Shown: positions 1-8,873, counted from the first letter of the stretch. The stretch is DNA of 64,000 nucleotides from Microbacterium sp. NC79 (GCF_019061125.1 NZ_JAHQYI010000001.1:310001-374000); one strand, 5' to 3'. Notes: generated by a model not told the origin, from the letters alone. A program made the numbers and translations.

Positions 1-129
1 CAGTCCGAATAGGTCACGCTCATCAGACCCGTAGCCGTGCAACAGCAGCACGACGGGGCGGCCGGCACGGGCAGACTCCGGGGCCGAGAACAGCACAGAA
101 TCGGGGTCGATAGCGGGAATATTCGACAT
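1..129 (-). CDS. Alpha/beta hydrolase (phospholipase/carboxylesterase type), N-terminal part
   Basis: This is the first 43 codons of a minus-strand gene that runs off the left edge. The ATG is at 129. Residues 27-37 read VVLLLHGYGSD, the strand followed by the HG oxyanion-hole motif of alpha/beta hydrolases; HGYGSDE is typical of the phospholipase/carboxylesterase (YpfH/Abhydrolase_2) group. The catalytic Ser, Asp and His lie outside the window. A CAGGAT box sits 7 nt before the ATG and no Shine-Dalgarno is visible, so a leaderless transcript is possible. The family call is from the oxyanion motif only; substrate is unknown. Confidence 0.6.
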   Translation of the reverse strand, partial: MSNIPAIDPDSVLFSAPESARAGRPVVLLLHGYGSDERDLFGL

Positions 130-267
130 GGCCACCATCCTGCCATGCCCCTCCGACACCGCCACAGTCGGGACTTCTCCCGGCCCACACGCCGCCCGAC
201 CCACCCGCCCGGGCCATTCATCGGTCGCACGGTAGCCGGTGAGCGCGCGGCATGACAGGCTGAGCGC

Positions 268-1281
268 ATGAAGATTCTGGTTCTGGGCGGCACCGGTTGG
301 GTGAGCTCGCACGTGGCGCGTATCGCACTCGAGACCGGGCACGCGGTGACGTGCCTCACCCGGTCGGGCGGTGTTCCGAACGGTGCCCGATCGGTGCGCG
401 CCGATCGCGACACCGAGAACGCCTACGACGCCGTCGCCGGCGAACAGTGGGATGCCGTCATCGACGTCGCCGGCGAGCCCGGCCACGTGCGGCGCGCAAC
501 GGCGGCGCTGAAAGAGAGCGCGAAGCGGTACATTTTCGTATCGACGATCAGCGTGTACGCGAGCCATGCCAAGGCTGGCCTCGACGAAACGGCCGAGCGA
601 CTGCCCGCGCTGGAAGCCGACACCATGCAATCGATGGCCGAGTACGGCGAGGCCAAAGTTGCCGCAGAAGACGCCGTGCTCGCCGCGTTCGGTGCCGATC
701 GCTCGGTCATCGCGCGCCCCGGTCTCATCGGTGGCCCGGGCGATGCGACCGGCCGCACGACCTACTGGCCCTGGCGGTTCGCGCACCCCGTCGATCGCAC
801 GCACATCGTGGTTCCGGATGCCCTCGACCTCACCTGCGCGGTCATCGATGCGCGCGATCTCGCTGCCTGGCTCGTGCATTGCGCAAGCGCGGAAGTGAGC
901 GGAACCTTCAACCTGCTGGGTGAGCAACTCACGTTTGGTGAGCACCTCGCCGTGGCCCGCGAGGTCGCTGTTGCTGAAGGTGGTGCGGGCGTTGATGAGC
1001 CGCGCATCCTGCCCATGCCAGCGGAGTTTCTGCAAGAGCAGGGGGTGAATCCGTGGGCGGGGGAGAAGTCGCTGCCGTTGTGGATTCCGGGCTCGGAGAA
1101 TGTGGCGATGAGCGCACGCAGTGTTGCGGCCGCGCGTGCTGCCGGGCTGAAACTGCGCCCGCTCGCCGACACGCTCCGCGACGGCATGTGGTGGCGTGGC
1201 AACAACGGCGGCGATGCGGGGCTTGCCGCTGCGGACGAGCGCGAGATCATTGCGGCCTGGCGCGCGCGAGCTGGCAACTGA
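268..1281 (+). CDS. NAD-dependent epimerase/dehydratase family protein (extended SDR)
   Basis: A 337-residue cytoplasmic Rossmann-fold protein. The N-terminal dinucleotide-binding motif is LVLGGTGWVSS (residues 4-14); it is GxxGxxG-like, with Ser where the third Gly usually is. The SDR catalytic pair is Y126 and K130 in YGEAK, preceded by the strand IFVSTISVY (89-97). Length fits extended SDRs acting on nucleotide sugars or reducing small ketones, but the substrate cannot be told. The start was chosen at the ATG giving the glycine motif near residue 7; a CAGGCT box ends 6 nt before it and no ribosome site is seen, so leaderless translation is likely. It stands alone on the plus strand next to a NUDIX gene, so no pathway is implied. 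Confidence 0.8.
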   Translation: MKILVLGGTGWVSSHVARIALETGHAVTCLTRSGGVPNGARSVRADRDTENAYDAVAGEQWDAVIDVAGEPGHVRRATAALKESAKRYIFVSTISVYASHAKAGLDETAERLPALEADTMQSMAEYGEAKVAAEDAVLAAFGADRSVIARPGLIGGPGDATGRTTYWPWRFAHPVDRTHIVVPDALDLTCAVIDARDLAAWLVHCASAEVSGTFNLLGEQLTFGEHLAVAREVAVAEGGAGVDEPRILPMPAEFLQEQGVNPWAGEKSLPLWIPGSENVAMSARSVAAARAAGLKLRPLADTLRDGMWWRGNNGGDAGLAAADEREIIAAWRARAGN

Positions 1282-1312
1282 CGTCGCAAAACGACGACGT
1301 CGCAAAACGACG
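1281..1312 (+). repeat. 16-bp perfect tandem duplication just past the epimerase stop
   Basis: The 16-mer ACGTCGCAAAACGACG occurs twice back to back (1281-1296 and 1297-1312), overlapping the last base of the stop codon. Each copy is itself a short hairpin (CGTCG-CAAAA-CGACG), so the pair may act as a weak terminator. Confidence 0.75.
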
Positions 1313-1397
1313 GTCGTGCGACCCGACGGGTGCAGCCGACCGCTGATCTGTTCGTTCGCCGTTGGCCGAAACCCTCCGCAATATCCGATGCGTCGGG

Positions 1398-1403
1398 TAT
1401 ACA
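1398..1403 (+). promoter_or_regulatory. -10 box TATACA for a leaderless NUDIX transcript
   Basis: TATACA lies exactly 6 nt before the ATG at 1410, and there is no purine-rich ribosome site between them. The expected transcription start therefore coincides with the ATG. No good -35 box is visible. Confidence 0.5.
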
Positions 1404-1409
1404 AGAACC

Positions 1410-2033
1410 ATGGCAGTGCGCACTCCGGATCCGGATCCCAACGAGTCGAACGACGAGACTCCGCGCGACCCGCTTGCAGGGTTCGGGCTGGGAAATGAGT
1501 TCCACGCGCCCGGAGCAAACCCCGGTTGGCTCAGCGAAGTCGAACTCGCCGAAGCGCGCAGGCACCTGCCGATTCTCTACGTTGAAGCCATTCCGGTTCG
1601 TCAAGACGGCACCGGAGCGGTGACCGAGGTTGGCATCCTGCTGCGGGCAACGCCGATGGGAGAGATGACGCGCACAATCGTGTCTGGCCGCGTGCGCTTC
1701 GGAGAGACCGTGCGCGACGCGCTGTTTCGCCATGTAGAGAATGATCTGGGGCCGATGGCCTTCCCGCTGCTGCCGCCGCAGCCGGCACCGTTCACGGTCG
1801 CCGAATACTTCCCCATTCCTGGCGTCAGCGCGTACCACGACGACCGGCAGCACGCTGTTTCTCTCGCCTTCGTGGTTCCGGTCACCGGAACCTGCGAGCC
1901 GCGACAAGATGCGCTGGAAGTGACGTGGATGACTCCGGAAGAAGCATCCTCCGAGTCGCTGAGCGCCGAAATGGAGGGCGGTCGCGGCACACTCGTGCGC
2001 CTCGCCCTCGCCAGCGTCGGCGCCCTCCGCTAA
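1410..2033 (+). CDS. NUDIX hydrolase family protein (DUF4916 type)
   Basis: A 207-residue protein, longer upstream only if the in-frame ATG at 1362 were used. ATG 1410 is preferred because a TATACA box sits 6 nt before it. The central stretch contains LPILYVEAIPV, GEMTRTIVSGRVRFGE and TVRDALFRHVENDLG, followed by PFTVAEYFP and QHAVSLAFVVPV. These are characteristic of the actinobacterial DUF4916 group, which has a NUDIX fold. The canonical Nudix box (GX5EX7REUXEEXGU) is degenerate here: the region around GETVRDALFRHVENDLG keeps the spacing but not all acidic metal ligands. Hydrolysis of a nucleoside-diphosphate compound is therefore only a family-level guess. Soluble and cytoplasmic. Confidence 0.75.
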   Translation: MAVRTPDPDPNESNDETPRDPLAGFGLGNEFHAPGANPGWLSEVELAEARRHLPILYVEAIPVRQDGTGAVTEVGILLRATPMGEMTRTIVSGRVRFGETVRDALFRHVENDLGPMAFPLLPPQPAPFTVAEYFPIPGVSAYHDDRQHAVSLAFVVPVTGTCEPRQDALEVTWMTPEEASSESLSAEMEGGRGTLVRLALASVGALR

Positions 2034-2049
2034 CGCCCTCCGCTAAAAG

Positions 2050-2943
2050 CTACGCCTCGCGCACCCAGTGGCCGGGGGTGACCTCGACGAGCTGAGCGTC
2101 GGCAGGAATGTCGAGCGGCGACCGTACCGACGCACCAAAGTGCGCCAGTCTCTCCCGCGCAACGGCAGGTTCCGGAACCAAAACGGCGTCTAAAAGACGC
2201 TGCGTGTATGCGTGCTTCGGTTCGGCAAAAAGCGCCGCGGTCGGGCCCACTTCAACGAGCTGACCGCGATACATCACGGCGGTGCGGGTTGCGATTTCGC
2301 GCACAACGGAGAGGTCGTGCGAAATGAAGAGGTACGTGAGGCCGAGGTCGCGCTGCAACTCCTGCAACAGTTCGGTCACTTGCGCCTGGATGGACATGTC
2401 CAGCGCCGATACCGGCTCATCACACACGATGAAGCGGGGGCGCACGACGATCGCGCGGGCGATCGCGATGCGCTGGCGCTGACCGCCGGAGAACGAACGC
2501 GGCAGGCGCTCCGCCTGCGCAGCCGAAATGCCGACGCGGTCCAACGCTGCCAGCGCACGTGCCCGCATATCGGCCCGGTCGGTGAGAACTTCGAGTGGTT
2601 CCATCACCTGCTGCAGGGCCGTGCGTCGCGGGTTCAATGACGAGTACGGATCCTGAAAAATGATCTGCATGTCACGCTGATGCCCCTGCAACTCCCGCGC
2701 ACCGAGGCCGGTCAACGTGGTTCCGTCAAACGTCACGGTGCCGCTTGTCGGAGTCTCCAAGCCCAGAATGCATCGACCGAGCGTGGACTTTCCGCTGCCA
2801 GACTCACCGACGACGCCGAGGGTCTCGCCAGTAGCGATCTCCAGCGACACATCACGCACGGCCGAGACGACTGACTTGCGTCCGCGCTGGCGCACGACAA
2901 AATCCTTCGACAGCGATGCCGTGGAAATCAGCGGGTTAGACAT
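2050..2943 (-). CDS. Oligopeptide/dipeptide ABC transporter ATP-binding protein (DppF/OppF type)
   Basis: The last gene of a five-gene minus-strand importer operon. The 297-residue product has Walker A GESGSGKST (46-54), the signature FSGGQRQR, and Walker B FIVCDEPVSALD. Its C-terminal tail, with HAYTQRLLDAVLVPEP, is typical of OppF/DppF ATPases. The start is the ATG at 2943, preceded by GGAGG. It overlaps the stop of the upstream ATPase gene by 8 nt, indicating translational coupling. A longer in-frame opening to 3090 exists but would run deep into the neighbouring gene and adds no conserved sequence. The product energises import together with the partner ATPase and the two permeases encoded upstream. 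Confidence 0.88.
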   Translation of the reverse strand: MSNPLISTASLSKDFVVRQRGRKSVVSAVRDVSLEIATGETLGVVGESGSGKSTLGRCILGLETPTSGTVTFDGTTLTGLGARELQGHQRDMQIIFQDPYSSLNPRRTALQQVMEPLEVLTDRADMRARALAALDRVGISAAQAERLPRSFSGGQRQRIAIARAIVVRPRFIVCDEPVSALDMSIQAQVTELLQELQRDLGLTYLFISHDLSVVREIATRTAVMYRGQLVEVGPTAALFAEPKHAYTQRLLDAVLVPEPAVARERLAHFGASVRSPLDIPADAQLVEVTPGHWVREA

Positions 2944-3763
2944 CACGCGCCTCCGTTTCAGCGGCGTCGGTACTGTCAGCCAGATCGAGCGCGGCGACAT
3001 GCGGAATCGCCGCCAGCAACGTCTTGGTGTAGTCGTTCTCCGGGTTCGCGAAGACCTGCTCAACGTGGCCTGTCTCGACGACCCGACCATCCTTCATCAC
3101 GACGACGCGATCGCACAGCGCCGCCACGACACCCAGATCGTGCGTCACGATTACAATCGTCAGATCGCGAGAGGCGCGCAACGACGACAGCAGCGACAGA
3201 ATCTGCGCTTGAATCGTGGCATCCAGTGCGGTCGTCGGCTCATCAGCGACCAGCACCTCTGGTTCCGACAGCAGCGCCATCGCAATCATGACACGCTGAC
3301 GCATGCCGCCAGATAGTTCGTGTGGGTACTGGTTCAGCACGCGCTTCGGGTGCGGAATACCCACCTGATCGAGGGCGGCTGCGGCACGCGTGCGGGCGGC
3401 GGAACCAGAAACCTTCTGAAAACGCTTCACGACTTCGGTGAGGTGCCCACCGATCTTGCGCAGCGGGTTGAAAGACGTCAGCGGATCTTGAAAGACCATC
3501 GACAGCGGCAGCCGCTCACGCGCAAACGTCGGCAGTACATCGCGCCCGTCAAACTCCAGCGCGTCCATGGTGGCGACTCCGCGCGGCGGCAAGATTTTCA
3601 TCAGCGCGCGCAGCAGCATGGTCTTGCCTGACCCGGATTCACCGACGATGCCGAGCACTTCGCCACGGTCAACGGCGAGGGAAACATCGTGCAGAATGTG
3701 CGCGACGGAACCATCGGGCTGACCGATAGAGACGTTCAGGTGTGAGATGGAAAGCAGGCTCAT
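2936..3763 (-). CDS. Oligopeptide/dipeptide ABC transporter ATP-binding protein (DppD/OppD type)
   Basis: A 275-residue ATPase with Walker A GESGSGKT (residues ~41-48), Q-loop region VFQDPLTSFNP, signature LSGGMRQR, Walker B VLVADEPTTALD and the switch histidine in VTHDLGVV. It ends soon after YTKTLLAAIP, so it is shorter than classic DppD proteins (~320 residues) and keeps only part of the C-terminal oligopeptide-binding extension. It overlaps the permease gene upstream by 4 nt and the second ATPase gene downstream by 8 nt. As is usual for this family, the two different ATPases probably form a heterodimer on the inner face of the membrane. Confidence 0.88.
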   Translation of the reverse strand: MSLLSISHLNVSIGQPDGSVAHILHDVSLAVDRGEVLGIVGESGSGKTMLLRALMKILPPRGVATMDALEFDGRDVLPTFARERLPLSMVFQDPLTSFNPLRKIGGHLTEVVKRFQKVSGSAARTRAAAALDQVGIPHPKRVLNQYPHELSGGMRQRVMIAMALLSEPEVLVADEPTTALDATIQAQILSLLSSLRASRDLTIVIVTHDLGVVAALCDRVVVMKDGRVVETGHVEQVFANPENDYTKTLLAAIPHVAALDLADSTDAAETEARDV

Positions 3764-4608
3764 CGCGATTCCTCCCGCATGATCGCGGACCGCAGACCGT
3801 TACCGATGACGTTGATGCAGAACACGGTGATGGCGATCATCAAACCGGGAACAATCGCCAGGTGCGGTGCCGTGGCGAGCTGCCCCTTCGACGTCGACAG
3901 CAGCGAGCCCCACGAGGCGAGCGGTGCTGGAACACCCAGGCCCAGGAAACCGAGGGCTGATTCCGTCATGATCGCACCCGAGACCGTCGCCGTCGAGACG
4001 ACAATGATGGTTCCGATCGCCCCGGGCAGAATGTGACGGAAGATCACCAGAGCGGGTTTTTGGCCAATGTATTTGGCGTAGCCGACGAAGGTGCGCTCCT
4101 TGATCGAGAGCGCTTCGGCGCGCACGAGGCGGGCCGTTGACATCCAGCTCAGGGCGCCGATGATGAGAATGATCGTCCAGAGTCCTGGCGGGAAGAAGGC
4201 GCGGGCGACGATGACCAGGACCATCCACGGCACGGCCGTCATCAAATCGACGAAGCGCATGAGGGTTTCATCGACGAAGCGGCCGAAGTACGCCGCGCAC
4301 ACGCCCACCAGTACGCCGACCGTCATCGACACCAGGGTTGCGACAAAACCGACGAACAGGGTGATGCGGCCGCCATCGAGCACGCGGGTGAAGTAGTCTT
4401 TGCCCTGCTCGTCGGTGCCGAGCCAGTGCTCACCGCTTGGCGGGAGCCAGCGGGCGTCGAGGTTGGATTTCTCGCCGTAGTGCGGCAAGAGGGGCGCGGC
4501 AAAGCATGCGATCGTCACGAGGACGAGCACGATGAGCGCCGTCATCGCCGCCGGGTTGTGCGTAAACCGGCGCAGTGCGGTGTCTTTCACGGTGGTCTGA
4601 GACATCAT
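3760..4608 (-). CDS. ABC transporter permease (DppC/OppC type)
   Basis: A 282-residue integral membrane protein. A first membrane segment lies near residues 20-40 (MTALIVLVLVTIACFAAPL). It is followed by the extracytoplasmic loop with HWLGTDEQGKDYFTRVLDG, which is diagnostic of DppC/OppC permeases. Further helices follow, with the EAA-type cytoplasmic loop around ALSIKERTFVGYAKYIG. The ATG overlaps the stop of the DppB-type gene by 4 nt (ATGA), and its own stop overlaps the next gene by 4 nt, so all are made from one mRNA. It forms the translocation pore with the DppB-type partner. Confidence 0.9.
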   Translation of the reverse strand: MMSQTTVKDTALRRFTHNPAAMTALIVLVLVTIACFAAPLLPHYGEKSNLDARWLPPSGEHWLGTDEQGKDYFTRVLDGGRITLFVGFVATLVSMTVGVLVGVCAAYFGRFVDETLMRFVDLMTAVPWMVLVIVARAFFPPGLWTIILIIGALSWMSTARLVRAEALSIKERTFVGYAKYIGQKPALVIFRHILPGAIGTIIVVSTATVSGAIMTESALGFLGLGVPAPLASWGSLLSTSKGQLATAPHLAIVPGLMIAITVFCINVIGNGLRSAIMREESR

Positions 4609-5567
4609 GCCGCCTTCTTTGCTAGACGGATACGCGGGTCGGCCGCGACGTAGAGCAGGTCGGCGAGGAGGTTTCCGAGCATGACCAGCACGGCGGAGAG
4701 CAGGAGCACGGCGAGAATCACCGGGTAGTCAAGGGCCGCCGTCGCATTCAAAATGTAGAGGCCGACGCCTGGCCACGCGAAGATGCTTTCGGTGACAATC
4801 GCGCCGGTGACGAGCAGCGGCAGCGCGAGACCGAGTTGCGTGATGATCGGCAACAGAATGTTGCGGCTCACGTGACGGCGCAGGATGAAGCCATTCGAGG
4901 CGCCGTATGCCTTCTGTACCTGCACGTAGTCTTCGTCGAGCTGCGTGATAGTCGATGAGCGCACATAGCGCGTGAGGTCGGGGAAAAACGCGACGACGAG
5001 CACGAAGTACGGCATCGCGAGGTGCAGGAGCAGGTCGCCGACATCGCCCTCCTTGCCGATCGAGTGCATGCCAAACACGGGGAACAACCGGAACACGTAT
5101 CCGAACACAAACATCACGAGCAGGGCGAACCAGAACGACGGTGTTGCGATACCGATGGAGGAAATGCTGTCGATGATGCGGTCAAGCAGGCTGCCCTTGC
5201 GGCTACCAGCGGCGAGCCCCAGCACAATCGCGAGCACGAGAGCGGTGAGATAGGCGGGAGCGACCAAAATGATGGTGTTCGGAATACGGCGAGCCAATTC
5301 ATCGCCGATCGGCAAGCCGGTGGCGAGGGAGTTGCCGAAGTTGCCCTGCAAAACGTTGCCGAGCCAGGCGCCGTATTGCACCCACACAGGTTCGTTCAGG
5401 CCCAGCCGTTCACGAATGGCGGCGACGGTCTCCTCCGACATCGCGGGTGTCGTGTATGAATCAACGACGTCATACGGTGCCAAGTGGATCAGCAAGAACA
5501 CCACCATGCTGAGAACGAGTAGCAGCGGAATAACCTGCGCTAATCGTCGGGCAATGAAACCGAGCAC
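4605..5567 (-). CDS. ABC transporter permease (DppB/OppB type)
   Basis: A 320-residue membrane protein beginning with GTG at 5567, with the strong ribosome site GAGGAGGA at 5571-5578. An upstream in-frame ATG at 5615 is less likely because it precedes that site and overlaps the terminator hairpin. The start LGFIARRLAQVIPLLLVLS is the usual DppB N-terminus, followed by the long periplasmic-side loop with AIRERLGLNEPVWVQYGAWL. The EAA loop is near RSSTITQLDEDYVQVQKAYG, and the C-terminus has PGVGLYILNA. It pairs with the DppC-type permease encoded immediately downstream. Confidence 0.9.
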   Translation of the reverse strand: MLGFIARRLAQVIPLLLVLSMVVFLLIHLAPYDVVDSYTTPAMSEETVAAIRERLGLNEPVWVQYGAWLGNVLQGNFGNSLATGLPIGDELARRIPNTIILVAPAYLTALVLAIVLGLAAGSRKGSLLDRIIDSISSIGIATPSFWFALLVMFVFGYVFRLFPVFGMHSIGKEGDVGDLLLHLAMPYFVLVVAFFPDLTRYVRSSTITQLDEDYVQVQKAYGASNGFILRRHVSRNILLPIITQLGLALPLLVTGAIVTESIFAWPGVGLYILNATAALDYPVILAVLLLSAVLVMLGNLLADLLYVAADPRIRLAKKAA

Positions 5568-5599
5568 TCTTCCTCCTCTGCTCACCCTAAAACACAAAG

Positions 5600-5627
5600 A
5601 CGGGGGCCGGCGCATGCCGACCCCCGC
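5600..5627 (-). terminator. Internal hairpin after the binding-protein gene
   Basis: An 11-bp stem with one mismatch, arms about 5601-5611 and 5616-5626, with a 4-nt loop. On the minus strand it is followed by a T-rich stretch (TCTTTGTGTTTT). It sits between the substrate-binding gene and the permease genes. That is the classic place for partial termination, which keeps the binding protein in excess over the membrane subunits. Confidence 0.65.
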
Positions 5628-5636
5628 ATGTTCGCG

Positions 5637-7214
5637 TTACTTAACGGCGAGCTTGCCGAAGTTCTCCAGCGAGTAAATCGGCACGAGGCGTGCCTCTTCG
5701 ATACCCGTGAAGGAATTGCTCATCGCAATAATCTTCTTGTTGTCAGCGATCGGGAAGAAGACCGCGTCGTCTTGGATCTTCGCCTGAATCTGGTCGTAGA
5801 TGTCGCCACGCTTGGCTTCATCAAGCTCGGCGACGCCTGCGGTGAACAGGGCGTCAACCTCGGGGTTCGAGTATCCGAAGTAGTTCGCCGATGCGCCCGT
5901 GCGGAACAGCGCCGAGTAAGCGTCTGGCTCAAGACCCATGATGTAGCCACCGAGGAAGAGATCGAACTTGTTGTCTGCCCCCTTCTCCAGCTCGGCGTAC
6001 AGGGCCGATGCGTCAACACCGGAGAGCGTGACGGTGACGCCAACCTCAGCAAGCTGCTCCTGAATCTGGGTCGCCTCAGCCACCTGCGCCGGGTCGGTAC
6101 CGATGTAGCCAAGCGTCAGCTTCAGATCGCTCGCGTTTGCTTCAGCCAGCAGCTGCTTCGACTTCTCGACGTCTTGGTTGTACTTCTCAACATCTTCCGT
6201 TGCCCACGGGTTGCTCGGCGGCAGAATCGTGTAGGCGAGCTCGTAGTACTCGTCGCTCAAGAACGCCGCATCTGACAGCGCGGCGCGGTCCAGCGCGAAG
6301 AACAGTGCCTGACGAACCTTGGCGTCGGCCAGGGCTGGCTTCTCTGCCTCGACGCCGAGATACGCGACGCGACCCTCGGAGTATGGGTAGGTGCTGACGT
6401 TCGTTCCGTCGAACTCCGCGACCTGCGCGGACGTCACGAACGATGCCGATACCTGGTCGGTCTGCAACGCGGTCTTGACCGTGTCAGCATCCGTCAGAAT
6501 CTGCAGAATCAGGTTCGAAATGTGCGGGGCGTCGCCGTAGTAGTTCTCGTTGGCAGAGAACTTCAGGTATTCGCCCGGCTTGTACTCGTCGAGCTTGTAG
6601 GGGCCGGAACCAATGGCTGCGGGATCGAGTTGGGTCACCGAGAAGTCGGTCACGTCACCGTAGATGTGCTTCGGGATGATGTACGTCTCGGTTGCAATGT
6701 TGCTGATTGCCGCCGCGCTGATCGAGGGCAGCGTGAAGACCACCGTCTTGTCATCTGTGGCAGACGCGGTGATCGGCTGGTCGCCCACGTACAGCAGGTC
6801 GGCGTTGCCGTTATCGCGAACAGCCTTGTTCGTGTAGGTGAACACGACGTCTTCAGCTGTGATGGGCTCACCGTCAGACCACTTCAGGTCGTCTTTCAGC
6901 GTGACCGTTACCGAGAGGCCATCGTCGGCCGGCTCAATGGTGTCGGCCAGTTCGTTGACAACGGTACCGTCAGCCTCGACGCGGGCAAGGGGGGAGTACA
7001 CAATGTTTGCGAACGTCAGCCCCCAGCGGTCGTTGAGGTTGATGGGGTTCATCGACATCGGGTCGCCGCCGATGGCGTACGTGAAGGTGGCGTTGCTCGA
7101 TGCGGATCCGCCGTCCGACGTGCCAGGCGTTTCGGGGGACGCAGCGGTGCAACCCGAGAGGAGAAGACCGGCGGCGGCAACAGCCGCGAGGGACGTGACA
7201 ATTTTGCGAGGCAT
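5637..7214 (-). CDS. Oligopeptide ABC transporter substrate-binding lipoprotein (family 5)
   Basis: The first gene of the importer operon. The product has 525 residues and starts at ATG 7214, preceded by AGGAG. The signal peptide is MPRKIVTSLAAVAAAGLLLS with lipobox LLLSGC (acylated C22), then a Ser/Gly/Thr-rich linker. The mature part is a family-5 solute-binding protein: YAIGGDPMSMNPIN, DDLKWSDGEPITAEDVVFTY, and later VRQALFFALDRAAL are typical blocks. It captures peptides or similar solutes outside the membrane for the DppBCDF-type complex. An upstream in-frame start (7328) would place residues before the signal peptide and is rejected. Substrate specificity cannot be read from sequence. 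Confidence 0.9.
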   Translation of the reverse strand: MPRKIVTSLAAVAAAGLLLSGCTAASPETPGTSDGGSASSNATFTYAIGGDPMSMNPINLNDRWGLTFANIVYSPLARVEADGTVVNELADTIEPADDGLSVTVTLKDDLKWSDGEPITAEDVVFTYTNKAVRDNGNADLLYVGDQPITASATDDKTVVFTLPSISAAAISNIATETYIIPKHIYGDVTDFSVTQLDPAAIGSGPYKLDEYKPGEYLKFSANENYYGDAPHISNLILQILTDADTVKTALQTDQVSASFVTSAQVAEFDGTNVSTYPYSEGRVAYLGVEAEKPALADAKVRQALFFALDRAALSDAAFLSDEYYELAYTILPPSNPWATEDVEKYNQDVEKSKQLLAEANASDLKLTLGYIGTDPAQVAEATQIQEQLAEVGVTVTLSGVDASALYAELEKGADNKFDLFLGGYIMGLEPDAYSALFRTGASANYFGYSNPEVDALFTAGVAELDEAKRGDIYDQIQAKIQDDAVFFPIADNKKIIAMSNSFTGIEEARLVPIYSLENFGKLAVK

Positions 7215-7262
7215 ATGCGCTCCTAAAAATTGGGTAGGGAAACCCAAGCTGTGTGGGGTGAT

Positions 7263-7296
7263 CTCACGATACGTGTGCTTTCGGATGTATCGAGAC
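7263..7296 (-). promoter_or_regulatory. Inverted repeat upstream of the peptide importer operon
   Basis: CGATAC (7267-7272) and GTATCG (7287-7292) form an inverted repeat about 50 nt upstream of the binding-protein start; weaker TCTC/GAGA symmetry extends outward. It is a candidate operator. A second short hairpin (TTGGGT/ACCCAA, 7230-7247) lies in the leader just before the ribosome site. No clear -35/-10 pair was assigned. Confidence 0.3.
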
Positions 7297-7373
7297 TTTC
7301 GATGACGGTTCGTGACACACGTGGTCACTGAAACTCCTCCGCACGCCGATCTATTCCGAATCGCTCAACGAAA

Positions 7374-7407
7374 GTGGGCCGGGAGGAAACATTCCCTCCC
7401 GGCCCAC
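7374..7407 (-). terminator. Rho-independent terminator of the DUF6421 gene
   Basis: A perfect 13-bp GC-rich stem, arms 7374-7386 and 7395-7407, with an 8-nt loop. It lies 20 nt past the stop of the minus-strand gene and is followed on that strand by TTTCGTT. It also separates that gene from the peptide importer operon downstream. Confidence 0.85.
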
Positions 7408-7427
7408 GCTGATGGTTCCGTCAGCGA

Positions 7428-8873
7428 CTAGTCGGTGCCGCGGATTCCAGCGGTCGACGCAATGACGTCGGCCATCTTCTTGTCGAGGGCCTCGAAGAAC
7501 ATCGACAGCGGAAATTCGTCGTCAAGCACGGCGTCAGTGAAGCCCTTCGGGGGCCCTGCGAGAATCTCCTCGCTCAGCCCACGGTTCCACTTCGATGCCG
7601 GGTGCGGCGTGACGGTCTTGCTCACCAGCTCGTATGCTGCCAACCAGTGCACCGTCTTCGGGCGGTCGATCGAGCGCCAGTACAGGTCGTCAATCGCATC
7701 GCCCAGTTCAACGACGGCATCAGGCAGGCGGTCCCACTCGATCGCGAGCGACACGTCGGTCCAGTGCAAGACCCCGCGCTGGTGCAGCCACGCGAACAAC
7801 AGCTGACCGCCGAGGCCGTCGTAGTTGCGCACGCGGGAACCGGTCAGTGCGAAGCGGAAGACGCGGTCAAACAGCACCGCGTACTGCACGAGCTTCGCCT
7901 TCTCGAGCATTTCGGTTTCGGTTGCCGACAGCTCATCGCCCGCGTCGACACGTGCCGCAAGGCGACGCTCGATCGCGACCGACTCGCGGAACGCCGTGAG
8001 GTCACAGCGCATCTCTTCCAGCGAGTACAGGAAGAACGGCATGCGCTGTTTGATCATGAACGGGTCAAACGGCAAGTCGCCGCGCATGTGCGTGCGGTCG
8101 TGGATGATGTCCCACATGACGAACGTCTTTTCGGCGAGCTCCTGGTCTTCCAGCATGCGGGCCGCGTCTTCCGGCAGCTCGAGCTTCGTGATCTCGGCCG
8201 CTTCGCGCACGACTCGGCGGTAGCGGGCCGCCTCACGGTCTTGGAAGATCGCACCCCACGTGAACGTGGGAATCTCCCGCATCGCGACGGTCTCCGGAAA
8301 CAGTACGGCCGAGTTCGTGTCGTAACCCGACGTGAAGTCGATCAGACGCAGCGAAACGAACAGCTTGTTGCCGTAGTCGCCCGCCTCCAGCTCGGCGATG
8401 AATTCCGGCCAAATGACCTCAACGATGAGCGCCTCAACGTGGCGGTCAGGTGAGCCATTCTGCGTGTACATCGGAAACACCACAAGGTGGCGCAAGCCAT
8501 CAACGCGGTGCTCTTGCGGCTGGAAGGCGACGAGCGAGTCGAGGAAATCGGGAACGACGAAACCTTCAGACACCCAGCGGTCAAAGTCAACGACGAGCGC
8601 CGACAAGTACTCAGCGTCATGCGGAAACAGCGGAGCAAGCGCCGTCACCGATGCGGTGATGGTCGCGACGTGCTCGCGTGCGGCTTCGTGATTCGCCGCG
8701 TCAGGGACGGAACCATCCTTCACCTGCAGAGACTGCAGTGCCGTGGCTGCGGCCTTCAACGCCAACCACTCAGGCGACGTCTCCACACCGGCTGCGCGGC
8801 CATCCTCGACAACCTCGGGCTCACCGATGATGGCCTTGGGTGCAACCTCGTTGCGTGTCTGGCTAATGGACAT
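7428..8873 (-). CDS. DUF6421 family protein
   Basis: A 481-residue soluble protein resembling the actinobacterial DUF6421 family. No function is assigned to that family as far as I know. Conserved-looking blocks include WDIIHDRTHMRGDLPFDPF (about residues 254-272) and EEMRCDLTAF (about 286-295). The HDRTH and E..RCDL spacing resembles metal-site motifs of gluzincin-like folds, so a metallo-enzyme role is possible but unproved. The start at 8873 has GGAGG upstream. It is monocistronic, ends in a strong terminator, and is divergent from the histidine kinase gene with about 190 nt between them. Confidence 0.7.
   Translation of the reverse strand: MSISQTRNEVAPKAIIGEPEVVEDGRAAGVETSPEWLALKAAATALQSLQVKDGSVPDAANHEAAREHVATITASVTALAPLFPHDAEYLSALVVDFDRWVSEGFVVPDFLDSLVAFQPQEHRVDGLRHLVVFPMYTQNGSPDRHVEALIVEVIWPEFIAELEAGDYGNKLFVSLRLIDFTSGYDTNSAVLFPETVAMREIPTFTWGAIFQDREAARYRRVVREAAEITKLELPEDAARMLEDQELAEKTFVMWDIIHDRTHMRGDLPFDPFMIKQRMPFFLYSLEEMRCDLTAFRESVAIERRLAARVDAGDELSATETEMLEKAKLVQYAVLFDRVFRFALTGSRVRNYDGLGGQLLFAWLHQRGVLHWTDVSLAIEWDRLPDAVVELGDAIDDLYWRSIDRPKTVHWLAAYELVSKTVTPHPASKWNRGLSEEILAGPPKGFTDAVLDDEFPLSMFFEALDKKMADVIASTAGIRGTD

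Noticed and set aside
762..1907. 381-codon minus-strand ORF across the epimerase and NUDIX genes
   Set aside because: Spans two well-supported genes and their spacer, with no recognisable motif.
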